The notes beneath the pieces are model-generated. The model saw nothing but the letters and a program-made list of their open reading frames with translations. It did not search any database and was not told the origin of the DNA. Below, in pieces: positions 1 through 5,056 of a DNA stretch of 8,816 nucleotides. Each line of letters starts with the position of its first letter. Positions within the stretch are counted from its first letter, which is position 1. The stretch is from a bacterium (lineage in GTDB: Bacteria; BMS3Abin14), in the NCBI GenBank assembly GCA_029210545.1, contig JARGFV010000103.1, positions 1 through 8,816 of the forward strand, written 5' to 3'. The position numbers and the translations under genes were made by a program.

Positions 1-25
1 TCCCGCAAATTAATGACTTGCGGGA
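1..25. repeat. Small inverted repeat at left edge
   Basis: TCCCGCAA (1-8) and TTGCGGGA (18-25) form a perfect 8-bp stem around a 9-base loop containing TAATGAC. It directly abuts the larger palindromic element that starts at 30 and looks like part of the same modular repeat cluster, which probably continues to the left of the window. No coding content is evident here. Confidence 0.6.
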
Positions 26-29
26 CGGG

Positions 30-77
30 TCATTGATTTGGGCGCCCCGCGCGGGGCGCGTTGATGGACTTTTTGCG
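30..77 (+). repeat. Palindromic repeat element, left inverted copy
   Basis: A 48-base element centred on a perfect 18-bp palindrome at 42-59 (GCGCCCCGC / GCGGGGCGC). Its reverse complement recurs at 8668-8714 with a single one-base gap (the extra G at 66-67) and otherwise full identity. The reverse strand carries the linker ATCAATGA that is also part of the 44-bp array at the right end, so both edges hold members of one repeat family in opposite orientation. It is a dispersed palindromic repeat of unknown function, not a recognised insertion sequence: no transposase is encoded nearby. Confidence 0.8.
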
Positions 78-89
78 GGTCCATCAACG
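59..89. repeat. Inverted repeat (11-bp stem) upstream of toxin-antitoxin operon
   Basis: CGTTGATGGAC (59-69) and GTCCATCAACG (79-89) are perfectly complementary, with a 9-base loop containing TTTTTGCGG. It overlaps the right part of the 30-77 element. A very similar hairpin accompanies the right-hand copy at 8659-8682. No clear terminator U-tract follows on the + strand (the sequence continues TTGAATCAG), so I treat it as part of the repeat and not as a terminator. Confidence 0.6.
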
Positions 90-117
90 TTGAATCAGTT
101 TTCCCGCTCCTTTGCCC

Positions 118-146
118 TTGAATATCCGTACACCATCCTGTACATT
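118..146 (+). promoter_or_regulatory. Candidate sigma70-type promoter of the toxin-antitoxin operon
   Basis: TTGAAT (118-123) and TACATT (141-146) are separated by 17 bases, each matching four of six consensus positions. The predicted start of transcription near 153 lies about 25 bases upstream of the antitoxin start. The -10 hexamer falls inside the operator at 127-156, as expected for an autorepressed operon. The call is from motif spacing only. Confidence 0.45.
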
Positions 147-156
147 TATACGTACA
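127..156. promoter_or_regulatory. Candidate YefM-type operator, three GTACA-core sites at 12-bp spacing
   Basis: CGTACA (127-132), TGTACA (139-144) and CGTACA (151-156) repeat with an exact 12-bp period just upstream of the antitoxin gene. The middle one is a perfect TGTACA palindrome; TGTAC (139-143) and GTACA (152-156) also form an inverted pair. Known YefM-YoeB operators consist of neighbouring palindromes with TGTACA cores, 12 bp centre to centre. The overlap with the predicted -10 box suggests repression by the antitoxin or antitoxin-toxin complex. The sites are seen; the binding is inferred. Confidence 0.6.
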
Positions 157-176
157 TATTCAGCAGGAGGTGCACT

Positions 177-452
177 ATGCCCAGATCCCTTTCCATGGTC
201 GAGGCCCGGAAACAGTTGACGTCCCTTCCCGAAGAGTTCGCGCGAGAGAAAAACCTCGACGCTGTTGCCGTTACGAGACGGGGCAAACCGGTTCTCGCTG
301 TCATGCCCTGGGAGCTTTACGAAACCATCACCGAAACCCTGGAAGTCATGGCCGACAGGGAGATGATCTCGGTCCTCAGGGAAAGCATTGTCCAGTACGG
401 CCGCGGGGAGGCGGTCCCCTGGGAAAAGGCGAAAAGGGACCTTGACCTTTGA
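177..452 (+). CDS. Type II antitoxin, Phd/YefM family
   Basis: A 91-residue protein with the layout of Phd/YefM antitoxins. The N-terminal DNA-binding half has SLSMVEARKQLTSLPEEF (about 4-21) and the strand AVAVTRRGKPVLAVMPWELY (29-48), where TRRGKPV is the family hallmark. It is followed by the ETLEVMADREMISVLRESI helix (53-71), typical of the toxin-neutralising C-terminal part. ATG at 177 is chosen because AGGAGG (165-170) sits six bases upstream and the family N-terminus begins there; the frame stays open further left only through repeat sequence. The protein should bind and neutralise the toxin encoded next, in the cytoplasm, and repress its own promoter through the three GTACA sites upstream. 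The gene overlaps the toxin gene by four bases, indicating translational coupling. Confidence 0.9.
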   Translation: MPRSLSMVEARKQLTSLPEEFAREKNLDAVAVTRRGKPVLAVMPWELYETITETLEVMADREMISVLRESIVQYGRGEAVPWEKAKRDLDL

Positions 453-763
453 CCTGGCATGTGGTCATCACCCCGGCTGCCCTGGAAATGCTCAAAGGGA
501 TCTCCGACAGGCGCATACGGGGGCAGGTGTCAGACAGCATCGGCATGCCGGCGGGAGATCCTGAAAAGAAGGGTAAACCGCTGCTTGGCGAGCTTGCCGG
601 ATTCCGGTCCCTCCGTGCCGCCGGGCAGAAATACCGTGTGATCTATAAGGTGGAGAAGAAGATCGTCACCGTTGTCGTGGTTGCCGTGGGTAGAAGAAGG
701 GAAGGGGACAGAAAGGACATCTACTCCCTGGCGAGAAGGCTGTTTGAGCAGAAATTGTTGTAA
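449..763 (+). CDS. Type II toxin, RelE/ParE superfamily
   Basis: A 104-residue basic protein of RelE/ParE type. Visible family features are the N-terminal strand and helix (WHVVITPAALEMLKGI, 3-18), the core KPLLGELAGFRSLRAAGQKYRVIYKV (43-68), and the C-terminal VVVVAVGRRREGDRKDIY (75-92), where a basic GRRR cluster (81-84) replaces the GHRR seen in many relatives. RelE members of this superfamily cut mRNA on the ribosome, while ParE members poison gyrase. The GELAGFRSLR...YRVIY core favours the RelE mRNase branch, but the sequence alone does not prove it. The start is TTG at 449, in a TTGA overlap with the antitoxin stop, so translation is probably coupled; no ATG lies in a position that would keep the first strand. 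At 104 residues it is slightly longer than the common 85-95. Confidence 0.87.
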   Translation: MTWHVVITPAALEMLKGISDRRIRGQVSDSIGMPAGDPEKKGKPLLGELAGFRSLRAAGQKYRVIYKVEKKIVTVVVVAVGRRREGDRKDIYSLARRLFEQKLL

Positions 764-778
764 AGGAATTTCGTCGTC

Positions 779-852
779 CGTGAATTTTGTGTTTCCAGAC
801 ACGGAATTCAGGCCCAGCGGGAGAATTCCGTGTTTAGTCATCAAAATTCACG
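779..852. repeat. Nested long hairpin after the toxin gene
   Basis: Two perfect 11-bp inverted repeats are nested. The outer arms are CGTGAATTTTG (779-789) and CAAAATTCACG (842-852); the inner arms are ACACGGAATTC (799-809) and GAATTCCGTGT (823-833). A further CCC/GGG pairing closes the apical loop (813-815 with 819-821). The whole 74-base unit can fold as one long stem with one internal loop. It begins 15 bases after the toxin stop codon. No U-tract follows, so a standard intrinsic terminator is unlikely; it may be a non-autonomous palindromic element or a structured 3' end. Confidence 0.75.
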
Positions 853-870
853 AAAGTTGTGTTGAATAAT

Positions 871-904
871 TGTTTTTCATGAATTAGAACTGTTTTTCAT
901 GAAT
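871..904. repeat. Direct repeat TGTTTTTCATGAAT, 20-bp period
   Basis: TGTTTTTCATGAAT occurs at 871-884 and again at 891-904, each containing the 8-bp palindrome TTCATGAA. A partial third CATGAA lies at 907-912. The regular 20-bp spacing (about two helical turns) could suit a protein-binding site, but no gene start lies within 500 bases on the + strand. Function unknown. Confidence 0.55.
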
Positions 905-1031
905 AGCATGAAATCTCTGTTTCAGAGTCTTGTGGGTCTGTCCAAGGTAAGGAGTCAGGAAAAAGGATGGGGCGAATCTCAAATCTAACATCTCCAATCC
1001 CAGAAAAATCGGATGCTTTGAGATATGTGAT

Positions 1032-1064
1032 AAGAGATAAGTACCAACCTGTCGCTTATCTCTT
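1032..1064. repeat. 10-bp inverted repeat followed by T-rich tract
   Basis: AAGAGATAAG (1032-1041) and CTTATCTCTT (1055-1064) are perfectly complementary around a 13-base loop, and the right arm continues into TTCTCC. The stem is AT-rich, so as a terminator it would be weak. It could equally be another dispersed repeat. Confidence 0.5.
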
Positions 1065-1075
1065 TTCTCCTTGAA

Positions 1076-1106
1076 GAAGACGTACGTTAATGGGTACTTC
1101 GAGGCT
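1076..1106. repeat. Direct repeat A, copy 1
   Basis: GAAGACGTAC (1076-1085), then a seven-base variable stretch, then GGTACTTCGAGGCT (1093-1106). The same two blocks recur at 1318-1349 with an eight-base variable stretch. The two copies bracket about 211 bp of GC-rich palindromes. Origin unknown. Confidence 0.65.
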
Positions 1107-1128
1107 ATAAAAGTCAACTACCTTATCC

Positions 1129-1184
1129 TTCCCCTCCCTCTTGACCCGCCGAAGCATTGTGCGAAGGAGGTTGAGGGGAGGGGA
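1129..1184. repeat. GC-rich imperfect inverted repeat with internal CCGCC palindrome
   Basis: TTCCCCTCCCTC (1129-1140) pairs with GAGGGGAGGGG (1173-1183), with one bulged base. Enclosed at 1146-1170 is the interrupted palindrome CCGCC-GAA-GCA-TTG-TGC-GAA-GGAGG, first of three copies of a family also seen at 1295-1318 and 8444-8467. The element is non-coding. Confidence 0.6.
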
Positions 1185-1212
1185 CCGATGGGAGGGTGAA
1201 AAATAATTTCCC

Positions 1213-1247
1213 CCTCACCCCGGCCCTCTCCCACGGTGGGGAGAGGG
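1213..1247. repeat. CCCTCTCCC / GGGAGAGGG palindromic repeat
   Basis: CCCTCTCCC (1224-1232) and GGGAGAGGG (1239-1247) form a perfect 9-bp stem with a six-base loop, preceded by CCCCTCACCCCGG. Sequences of the form CCCTCACCCCGGCCCTCTCCC are, from general knowledge, a recurring dispersed intergenic palindrome in many GC-rich bacterial genomes. No downstream U-tract is present. Confidence 0.65.
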
Positions 1248-1294
1248 AGATTATGGATGGGGACTGTTAATAACACCCCCACCTCTGACTTGTC

Positions 1295-1318
1295 CCGCCA
1301 TAGCTTGAGCGACGGCGG
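1295..1318. repeat. CCGCC...GGCGG interrupted palindrome, copy 2
   Basis: The element reads CCGCC-ATA-GCT-TG-AGC-GAC-GGCGG: outer 5-bp arms, three unpaired bases on each side, inner 3-bp arms, two-base loop. The architecture matches the copies at 1146-1170 and 8444-8467. It directly abuts direct repeat A copy 2. Confidence 0.6.
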
Positions 1319-1349
1319 AAGACGTACACAAGCCAGGTACTTCGAGGCT
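1318..1349. repeat. Direct repeat A, copy 2
   Basis: GAAGACGTAC (1318-1327), an eight-base variable stretch, then GGTACTTCGAGGCT (1336-1349). It matches the copy at 1076-1106 in both blocks. It ends about 55 bases before the 1405 gene start. Confidence 0.65.
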
Positions 1350-1404
1350 TTCCGAGGGGTGATAACGCAGCAGATGACGTGCCATTGAAGTCCGATATAA
1401 AAAC

Positions 1405-4044
1405 ATGGATTTAATCACGACACACCTCAACGCCGACTTCGACGCGATGGCATCAATGATCGCGGCGAAAAAGCTCTACCCACAAGCCCACCTGGTCTTC
1501 CCCGGCTCCCAGGAGAGAAACCTCAGGGAGTTTTTCCTCAAGTCCACCCTCGTGTCGTTCCCCTTCCAGCGCCTGAAAGATCTGGACCTCGACGCGGTGA
1601 CCCGCCTCATTCTGGTGGACATCAATATCAAGGGCCGCCTTGGCCCCCTGGACGAGATCGCCTCCAAAAAGGGAGTCGCTCTCCACATTTACGACCACCA
1701 TCCCCAGACAGAAAACGATTACCGCGGAGAAGTGGAGCACATCGAGCCTGTCGGGGCAACGGCCACCATACTGGTGGATATCATCCGCAAACGCAGGATC
1801 AAGGTCACGCCGGAAGAAGCCACCATCATGGCCCTCGGTATCTACGAGGACACCGGTTCCCTGACCTTCGCCTCCACCACCCCCCGTGACATAGAAGCGG
1901 TCTCCTGGCTATTAAAACGTGGCGCCCACCTGGAGATCATCCCTACCTTCATCACCAGGGAGATGGACAGCCGGCAGGTCCAGCTCCTCCACGATCTTCT
2001 AAACTCCCTGAGCATCATCAACGTCCATGGCATCCCGGTTGCCGTCACGTCGGCATCAACCGATGACTACATCGGCGAACTGGCCCTCCTCGTCCACAAG
2101 ATCATGGACATGGAAAACCTGGACGCCCTTTTCACGATGGTCAGGATGGAGGACAGGATCATCCTCGTGGCGCGAAGCCGCCTTCCCGAACTGGACGTGT
2201 CCATGGTCGCGAAAGAGTTCGGCGGCGGTGGGCACCCGACCGCCGCATCGGCCTCCATCAGGGAGTTGACCCTGGTGCAGGTGAAAGAGAGGCTGGGCGC
2301 CCTCCTTAAAAAGATGGTTACCGAAAGGGTCAACGCCGGTACCATCATGTCGTCCCCGGTCATGGACATGAAAGGCTCTGATCCCATCGCCACGGCAGCC
2401 GAGGTCATGTCCAGGTTAAACATCAACTCCCTGCCCGTGGTGGACAACCGCTCCAGACTGGTTGGGATCATCACCCGGGGAGTGGTCGAAAGAGCCATCC
2501 TCCACGGGCTTTCGGACTCCCCGCTAAAGGAGTACATGCTCACCGAGTATTCCACTGTCAGCCCTGCTTCGTCCCTTACCAGTGTCCAGGAACAGATCAT
2601 CGAGAAACGCCAGAGGATGCTTCCGGTTGTTTCCGGGAATAAGCTTCTGGGGGTCATTACGAGGACCGACCTGCTGGAGGCCATGCACGACGATTTTAAA
2701 AGAACTCGCTCTTTTGAGGATACCGCCCCTGACGAAGATACACCCGGCGCCCGGGTAAGAAACATCCGGGAACTGATCCACGAGATCCTTGACCCCAGGG
2801 CAAGGCGCATGCTGGTAGCCGCGGGAAAGGTGGCTCAGGAGCTTGACGATCGCGTGTACCTGGTGGGCGGACTGGTCCGCGACCTCATCCTTCGGAGAAA
2901 GAACCTGGACGTCGACCTCGTGGTCGAGGGTGACGCTATACGGTTCGCCAGGGCTCTGGCCAGGAAACTTAAAGCAAGGGCCCGTTCCCACAAGAAGTTC
3001 AAGACCGCCGTGGTCATCCTCAAGGACGGGTTCAAACTGGACGTGGCCACGGCCAGGACCGAGTATTACGAATCGCCCGGAGCTCACCCCATGGTGGAGC
3101 GAGGCTCCATCAAGCTGGACCTTTACCGGAGGGATTTTTCCATTAACGCCCTGGCGGTTCGACTGAACCCGGACAGTTTCGGGCAGGTAGTGGATTTTTT
3201 CGGAGGGCTCAGGGACCTGAAGGATCGCACCATCCGCATCCTCCATAACCTCAGTTTTGTGGACGATCCGACGCGGATCATAAGAGCGGTGCGGTTCGAA
3301 CAGAACTTCGAGTTCAGGATCGGAAAACACACCGAATATCTCCTCAAGGGGTCGGTCCGCAAAGGGTACCTGCGCCAGGCCCAGGGTCAGAGAGTACTTC
3401 ACGAACTGTTTGCCATCCTGAGGGGGGACGAACCCGCAGCCGGGTTCGAACGGATGCAGGAACTGGGGATCCTGGAATCGCTCCACCCCTCCCTGATCTT
3501 CACCGAAAAGGTGCGTGAACTGTTCAAACAGGTGGAACGGATCCACTCGTGGTTCCTCCTCCTGTACATCGAAGAGGAACCCGATGTCGGTGAGATCTAC
3601 TTTTCCTCGATCATGATGTCGATAAGCGCAAAACAGAGGGAAGAGGTCCTCGAGACGTTCCACCTCAACGAACATCATCGGGAGATCTACCGTGAGCGGT
3701 TCAACAGGGTTTCCGCAACCATGAAGGAACTGTCCCAAAAAGAGGAACAAAAACCCAGCTGGATCGCCCGGCAGTTCTCCGGCGTCCCCATTGAGGAACT
3801 TCTGCTCATCATGTCCCTCACGAAACAGGAGGACACCGCCCGCGCCATCTCCGTCTACCTTTCAAGGCTTCGGTACCTGAACCGCGAGATCGACGGCAAA
3901 ACGCTGCAGGAGATGGGGTATCCGTCCGGGCCCCTGTTCAGAAAGATCATGATAGCTGTCGAGGACGCCCGCGTGGACGGGATTGTCAACTCTCTTGCTG
4001 AAGAGAAAGAGTGGGTGATCGCTAATTTTCCATTGGAAAATTAA
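1405..4044 (+). CDS. DHH-CBS-CBS-tRNA nucleotidyltransferase/poly(A) polymerase fusion
   Basis: An 879-residue multidomain protein. Residues 1-290 form a DHH/DHHA1 phosphoesterase with its metal ligands in place: H7, D11 and D13 (HLNADFD), D72, the DHH triad 97-99, D149 (YEDTG), and GGGGHPTAA at 273-281. Two CBS domains follow (about 311-365 and 374-428), likely sensing an adenine nucleotide. Residues 482-650 are a class II nucleotidyltransferase head with GGLVRD (488-493), the metal-binding LDVDLV (501-506), RRD (575-577) and DDPTRIIRAVRF (620-631); the helical C-terminus should bind RNA. This architecture is known from A-adding tRNA nucleotidyltransferases and poly(A) polymerases of Aquifex and Deltaproteobacteria, which work with a separate CC-adding enzyme. 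The position equivalent to E in the EDxxR nucleotide-selecting motif is D620. CCA-adding versus A-only activity cannot be decided by reading. The ATG start keeps motif I intact; its ribosome site is weak (GAAG at 1387-1390). Confidence 0.9.
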   Translation: MDLITTHLNADFDAMASMIAAKKLYPQAHLVFPGSQERNLREFFLKSTLVSFPFQRLKDLDLDAVTRLILVDINIKGRLGPLDEIASKKGVALHIYDHHPQTENDYRGEVEHIEPVGATATILVDIIRKRRIKVTPEEATIMALGIYEDTGSLTFASTTPRDIEAVSWLLKRGAHLEIIPTFITREMDSRQVQLLHDLLNSLSIINVHGIPVAVTSASTDDYIGELALLVHKIMDMENLDALFTMVRMEDRIILVARSRLPELDVSMVAKEFGGGGHPTAASASIRELTLVQVKERLGALLKKMVTERVNAGTIMSSPVMDMKGSDPIATAAEVMSRLNINSLPVVDNRSRLVGIITRGVVERAILHGLSDSPLKEYMLTEYSTVSPASSLTSVQEQIIEKRQRMLPVVSGNKLLGVITRTDLLEAMHDDFKRTRSFEDTAPDEDTPGARVRNIRELIHEILDPRARRMLVAAGKVAQELDDRVYLVGGLVRDLILRRKNLDVDLVVEGDAIRFARALARKLKARARSHKKFKTAVVILKDGFKLDVATARTEYYESPGAHPMVERGSIKLDLYRRDFSINALAVRLNPDSFGQVVDFFGGLRDLKDRTIRILHNLSFVDDPTRIIRAVRFEQNFEFRIGKHTEYLLKGSVRKGYLRQAQGQRVLHELFAILRGDEPAAGFERMQELGILESLHPSLIFTEKVRELFKQVERIHSWFLLLYIEEEPDVGEIYFSSIMMSISAKQREEVLETFHLNEHHREIYRERFNRVSATMKELSQKEEQKPSWIARQFSGVPIEELLLIMSLTKQEDTARAISVYLSRLRYLNREIDGKTLQEMGYPSGPLFRKIMIAVEDARVDGIVNSLAEEKEWVIANFPLEN
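4023..4043. repeat. Palindrome spanning the 1405-gene stop codon
   Basis: TAATTTTC (4023-4030) and GAAAATTA (4036-4043) are complementary around a CATTG loop, so the last codons and the stop lie in a short AT-rich stem. It may be chance, or part of the 3'-end signal together with the hairpin at 4070-4086. Evidence is structural only. Confidence 0.4.
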
Positions 4045-4069
4045 CGAGTGGAAAGCCGAAGGCCCTGAG

Positions 4070-4086
4070 TCACGCCAACGGCGTGA
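4070..4086 (+). other. Hairpin downstream of the 1405 gene
   Basis: TCACGCC (4070-4076) and GGCGTGA (4080-4086) form a perfect 7-bp stem with loop AAC, 25 bases past the stop codon. The following bases are TCGAAGGGGGG, so the U-tract of an intrinsic terminator is missing. It could stabilise the 3' end or act with Rho; function is inferred. Confidence 0.45.
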
Positions 4087-4123
4087 TCGAAGGGGGGAAA
4101 GTGGAAAGGGGAAGGTCAATCTC

Positions 4124-4153
4124 GTGCACAGGTGCACCGGTGCACCCGTGCAC
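4124..4153. repeat. Four GTGCAC sites at 8-bp period
   Basis: GTGCAC occurs at 4124-4129, 4132-4137, 4140-4145 and 4148-4153, separated each time by two bases (AG, CG, CC). The middle part GGTGCACCGGTGCACC (4131-4146) is a perfect 16-bp palindrome. The 8-bp period matches that of the ACACGGGG arrays near scpB and rluB, hinting at a related simple-repeat process. It lies just upstream of a strong hairpin and of the candidate promoter for the M50 protease, so an operator role is possible but unproven. Confidence 0.6.
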
Positions 4154-4154
4154 C

Positions 4155-4185
4155 GATTGCGCCGCGGCATGTTGCCGGCGCAATC
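4155..4185. repeat. Strong hairpin upstream of the M50 protease gene
   Basis: GATTGCGCC (4155-4163) and GGCGCAATC (4177-4185) are perfectly complementary; inside them GGCA (4166-4169) pairs with TGCC (4173-4176) around a TGT triloop, leaving a two-base bulge. That makes 13 base pairs in all. The hairpin ends two bases before a TTGACA hexamer. Without a U-tract it is not a textbook terminator, although it may end the upstream transcript. Confidence 0.6.
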
Positions 4186-4187
4186 AA

Positions 4188-4216
4188 TTGACACCCCTCA
4201 TGCCCCGTGTTACGAA
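4188..4216 (+). promoter_or_regulatory. Candidate promoter for the M50 protease gene
   Basis: A perfect TTGACA (4188-4193) is followed after 17 bases by TACGAA (4211-4216), which matches the -10 consensus at only three positions. The call rests mainly on the -35 box and on the position about 55 bases before the M50 gene start. The weak -10 implies low activity or need for an activator. Confidence 0.3.
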
Positions 4217-4271
4217 CACCAAACGAAAGGAGAACGGAGACTGAGTCTGTGACTGGGTCTCGGATTATCTT

Positions 4272-4937
4272 ATGGACCCCAACCGCTTCGCCTCACTGCT
4301 CCTCAGCATGGTGCCGTTCCTTCTGGCCATCACGGTCCACGAAGTCGCCCACGGCTACATCGCCTACCGCAAGGGCGATTATACCGCCAAGCTCATGGGC
4401 AGGATCACCATGAACCCCATCCGGCACCTCGATCCGGTGGGGTCGGTCCTTTTTCCGCTCCTGCTCGCGTTCTCAGGCGCCGGCGTCATCTTCGGCTGGG
4501 CAAAACCGGTTCCGGTGAACTCCTTCAACTTCAGATCACCCCGCAGGGACATGATGCACGTTTCCCTGGCCGGCCCTTTGAGCAACTTCCTCCTGGCCAT
4601 GGCCCTCGCCCTTGTTTTCAGGATCCTCCTCTGGGTCCCCGGCCCGGAGATCCTCTGGTCAAACCCGATCCTTCAGCCCCTGTCCGCCATGATCGTCATG
4701 GGGATCAAGATCAGCATCTACCTCGGGGTTTTTAACCTCCTGCCCATCCACCCCCTGGACGGCAGTCACATCCTCGAGGGACTTCTTCCGGCAGAGCAGG
4801 CCCGGGCCTATTCCCGGCTGTCCAGGTACGGGTGGATCGTCCTCGTGGTTCTCCTGTTCAGCGGGATGTTTCACATCATTATCGATCCCGCATACCGGTT
4901 TATCTTCACCATTATCACCAGGATCTTCGGAATCTAA
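4272..4937 (+). CDS. Site-2-type zinc metalloprotease, peptidase family M50
   Basis: A 221-residue polytopic membrane protein of the compact M50/S2P type. The zinc-binding HEVAH (23-27) lies in the first hydrophobic segment. A GWAKPVPVN stretch (75-83) is the conserved loop of these proteases, SLAGPLSNFLLAM (98-110) opens a further helix, and NLLPIHPLDG (155-164) supplies the third metal ligand, D163. Further helices are visible at about 137-158 and 187-206. Such proteases cleave substrates within the membrane; the substrate here is unknown, and no PDZ domain is present, unlike RseP. The ATG at 4272 is the only usable start after an in-frame TGA at 4242, but it lacks a ribosome binding site: the nearest AGGAG (4228-4232) is about 40 bases away. 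The gene is followed by trpS after 119 bases, an arrangement I recall from Deltaproteobacteria. Confidence 0.9.
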   Translation: MDPNRFASLLLSMVPFLLAITVHEVAHGYIAYRKGDYTAKLMGRITMNPIRHLDPVGSVLFPLLLAFSGAGVIFGWAKPVPVNSFNFRSPRRDMMHVSLAGPLSNFLLAMALALVFRILLWVPGPEILWSNPILQPLSAMIVMGIKISIYLGVFNLLPIHPLDGSHILEGLLPAEQARAYSRLSRYGWIVLVVLLFSGMFHIIIDPAYRFIFTIITRIFGI

Positions 4938-5056
4938 ATCCTGAATCCGCTTTTTCCCCCTCGGCGCCTCCGGGATCATGGTTTGTATGTCCTATAAAGC
5001 GGCCGGCGTCCACACTGTTGATGGAAAATGGGGAATCAGGTAAAGAAGGAGCATTC

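Larger units (their letters stand above)
764..1404. other. 640-bp gene-free, repeat-rich spacer
   Basis: No reading frame here resembles a gene: a 77-codon minus-strand frame at 884-1117 runs through repeat sequence and has no recognisable domain or ribosome binding site. The spacer instead holds a nested hairpin (779-852), a 20-bp tandem duplication (871-904), a 10-bp inverted repeat (1032-1064), a pair of roughly 31-bp direct repeats (1076-1106, 1318-1349) and several GC-rich palindromes between them. The first 300 bases are AT-richer than the flanking genes. No promoter convincingly placed for the 1405 gene was found. Confidence 0.7.

Noticed and set aside
18-176. Upstream extension of the antitoxin reading frame
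   Set aside because: It translates the palindromic repeat and the promoter/operator; AGGAGG before ATG 177 and family length point to the internal start.
779-852. Intrinsic terminator of the toxin-antitoxin operon
   Set aside because: The stem is long and interrupted and is not followed by a run of T; a structured or mobile element explains it better.
884-1117. 77-codon minus-strand reading frame in the repeat spacer
   Set aside because: No ribosome site, no recognisable domain, and it runs through an inverted repeat and direct repeat A; likely chance.
1374-1401. Promoter ATGACG-16-TATAAA before the 1405 gene
   Set aside because: The predicted transcript would start at or after the ATG at 1405, which would lose the start codon; the DHH motif I at residues 7-13 rules out a later start.
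2067-3750. Long minus-strand open frames (247 and 408 codons) opposite the 1405 gene
   Set aside because: They lie antisense to a gene with clear conserved motifs in the plus frame; openness is a by-product of GC-rich codon use.
4938-5056. T-box or tryptophan leader upstream of trpS
   Set aside because: No T-box consensus, no Trp-rich leader peptide and no terminator/antiterminator pair could be seen in 119 bases.
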